The notes under the pieces: model-generated | Seen by the model: only the letters and a program-made list of their open reading frames with translations | What the model was told of the DNA's origin: nothing | Database searches by the model: none | Assembly (NCBI RefSeq): GCF_000758585.1 | Contig: NZ_CP009281.1 | Coordinates: 248,001 to 312,000, forward strand | Direction of reading: 5' to 3' | Source: Paenibacillus sp. FSL R5-0345 | GTDB taxonomy: Bacteria; Bacillota; Bacilli; Paenibacillales; Paenibacillaceae | Length of the DNA stretch: 64,000 bases | Made by a program: the position numbers and the translations under genes | Shown here: piece after piece, positions 63,009 to 64,000 of the stretch | Layout of the letters: the number at the start of each line of letters is the position of its first letter | Position numbering within the stretch: the stretch's first letter is position 1

Positions 63009-63299
63009 ATTTTTAATAGACTTTATCCGGCAGTCATTCTCCTTGTTACGGCACTTCTTCCAATTGGCGCAGGAATGGGTATTCATCCATGGGTGCTTGT
63101 ATTCCTTATTCTGTTATCTACTGACCCCTTCTTCTTTGCTTATCCATCACTAACGTATCTGACCACTTATTATAGTGCTGAAGGTAAATTCTTTACCTAC
63201 AAGCATGCTCAAAAGATTGCCTTAGATTATGGACTTTTCGTTATATTACTAGCGATCCTATGTATTCCTTATTGGCGCTGGCTCAGACTCATTCCATAA
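63009..63299 (+). pseudogene. C-terminal remnant of a DASS/SLC13 anion transporter
   Basis: The frame opens after TAA 63006 and reads IFNRLYPAVILLVTALLPIG then AGMGIHPWVLVFLILLSTDP, PFFFAYPSLTYLTTYYSAEG, ending WRWLRLIP. The GIHPWV and final helix pattern belong to the last two membrane helices of divalent anion:Na+ symporters. No start codon or ribosome site lies at its upstream end, and AT-rich sequence (62940-63008) replaces the missing ~380 residues. So it is a 5'-truncated relic. A 74-aa frame from ATG 63075 is unlikely to be functional. Confidence 0.75.
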
Positions 63300-63322
63300 T
63301 ACATAGATTGGAGAAACAAACC

Positions 63323-64000
63323 TTGAAAGTAAAGTTAGCACATATTTTGCTTCTACTTACGATGATTTTTGCGGTTCTTCTGTACAGAGGGAGTCTGGAC
63401 TCTATTGATCATCTGTTACAAGATCGCGTGATGCAGCACGAGCGGTCTGTGGATACTACGATTGCTATTATCGGGATAGACGATCAAAGCTTGAAGGACT
63501 TTGGCAGCTGGCCGTGGAGCAGAAATGTTCATGCACAGCTGTTAGATACACTCTCTGAGGGACATCCTGCTGTGATCGGCTTTGACCTGACGTTCCCGGT
63601 GGGCTCAGAAGATCCCGAGGCAGATACAGAATTCGCTGCGGCTGTCGCTCGGGCGGGAAATGTTGTTCTGCCCGTATACGGTACTTTTGCATCTAATACT
63701 GAACAAGGAAAAATAGAAGCGCTGGAGCTGTCCCAGCCGTTTGAAGCCTTGCGAGAGGTTGCGGCTGCAACCGCGCACATTAATACCATTACCGATACAG
63801 ACCGTGTGGTGCGTAAGGCCCTTTATTCTTTTGATTATGAAGGTGAGTCTATTCACAGCTTGTCATGGACGGTCTATCAGAAATATCGAGAGGCGATGGG
63901 AAGCACTGCTGATCCGCAGAAGCTCCCGCTGGATGACTTTGGACGGTTTTATATCCCCTATTCAGGTGGCAAAGGCGCCTTTGAAGAGATTCCTTACTCG
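63323..64000 (+). CDS. CHASE2-domain sensor protein, N-terminal part
   Basis: Starts at TTG 63323, nine bases after GGAGA, and runs off the right edge (226 codons seen). One N-terminal helix (AHILLLLTMIFAVLLYR) is followed by a CHASE2 domain: IAIIGIDDQSLKDFGSWPWS, VIGFDLTFPVGSEDPEADTE, AAATAHINTITDTDRVVRKA. CHASE2 is an extracytoplasmic sensor usually joined through three helices to an adenylate cyclase, GGDEF or kinase domain beyond the window. Output unknown. It does not appear as a closed ORF because it is open at the edge. Confidence 0.85.
   Translation, partial: MKVKLAHILLLLTMIFAVLLYRGSLDSIDHLLQDRVMQHERSVDTTIAIIGIDDQSLKDFGSWPWSRNVHAQLLDTLSEGHPAVIGFDLTFPVGSEDPEADTEFAAAVARAGNVVLPVYGTFASNTEQGKIEALELSQPFEALREVAAATAHINTITDTDRVVRKALYSFDYEGESIHSLSWTVYQKYREAMGSTADPQKLPLDDFGRFYIPYSGGKGAFEEIPYS

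Noticed and set aside
63075..63299. Intact 74-aa membrane protein
   Set aside because: The similarity to the last helices of DASS transporters begins upstream of the ATG and is cut at 63009, so a truncated gene fits better.

Overview
The window looks like chromosome from a spore-forming, moderately AT-rich Firmicute, most probably Paenibacillus or a close relative. The evidence is a GerA-type germinant receptor operon, a spore transglutaminase (Tgl), a giant surface protein ending in three S-layer homology domains, CtsR-type heat-shock operators, strong Gram-positive Shine-Dalgarno sites with frequent GTG/TTG starts, and several sugar ABC and LacI systems. I saw no tRNA, rRNA, CRISPR array or intact insertion sequence.

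Layout. 1-1753: partial EamA permease divergent from a MocR-type regulator, with two palindromes between them. 1801-6447: minus-strand operon of LacI repressor, BadF-type sugar kinase, GH4 phospho-glycosidase and cytosolic NodB deacetylase, under a 34-bp LacI-type palindrome. 6573-10566: an unusual cluster of an ATP-grasp ligase, a FolC/Mur-type ligase, a membrane-tailed beta-barrel-like protein and an N-formylglutamate-amidohydrolase-like enzyme. The two ligase types are those fused in cyanophycin synthetase, and this is my main candidate for an undescribed system. 10816-15167: sugar ABC importer (binding protein, two permeases) plus LacI regulator. 15247-19431: gerA-type operon. 19594-21490: uridine kinase and a PLP beta-eliminating lyase. 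21464-26477: four-gene surface-glycan operon. 26705-31659: M20 amidohydrolase, alanine dehydrogenase and a PucR-type (AdeR-like) regulator, with a 1-kb spacer full of low-complexity and hairpin repeats. 31738-33819: Tgl, then hflX.

33862-34301 is a leader of about 400 nt in front of hflX. It has a good promoter, a 12-codon ORF containing Arg-Val-Arg (the macrolide arrest motif), several hairpins and a terminator just before hflX. This reads as antibiotic-responsive transcription attenuation. 34417-39973: unknown protein, then a coupled SNF2 helicase and SWIM-domain protein. 40255-45212: heat-shock block of Hsp20 (two CtsR sites), DnaJ/CbpA-like protein and ClpB, interrupted by a five-unit 51-bp tandem repeat. 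45290-46993: double glycosyltransferase. 47198-53333: small ORF and a complete oligopeptide ABC importer. 53410-56744: gene remnant, secreted deacetylase, AI-2E-type permease, small secreted protein. 56999-62869: 1956-aa surface phosphoesterase with lamin-tail and SLH domains. 63009-64000: truncated DASS transporter remnant, then a CHASE2 protein running off the end.

The genes serve envelope and spore biology, uptake of sugars and peptides, and stress survival. All functions are read from motifs and remembered family features; no database search was run.
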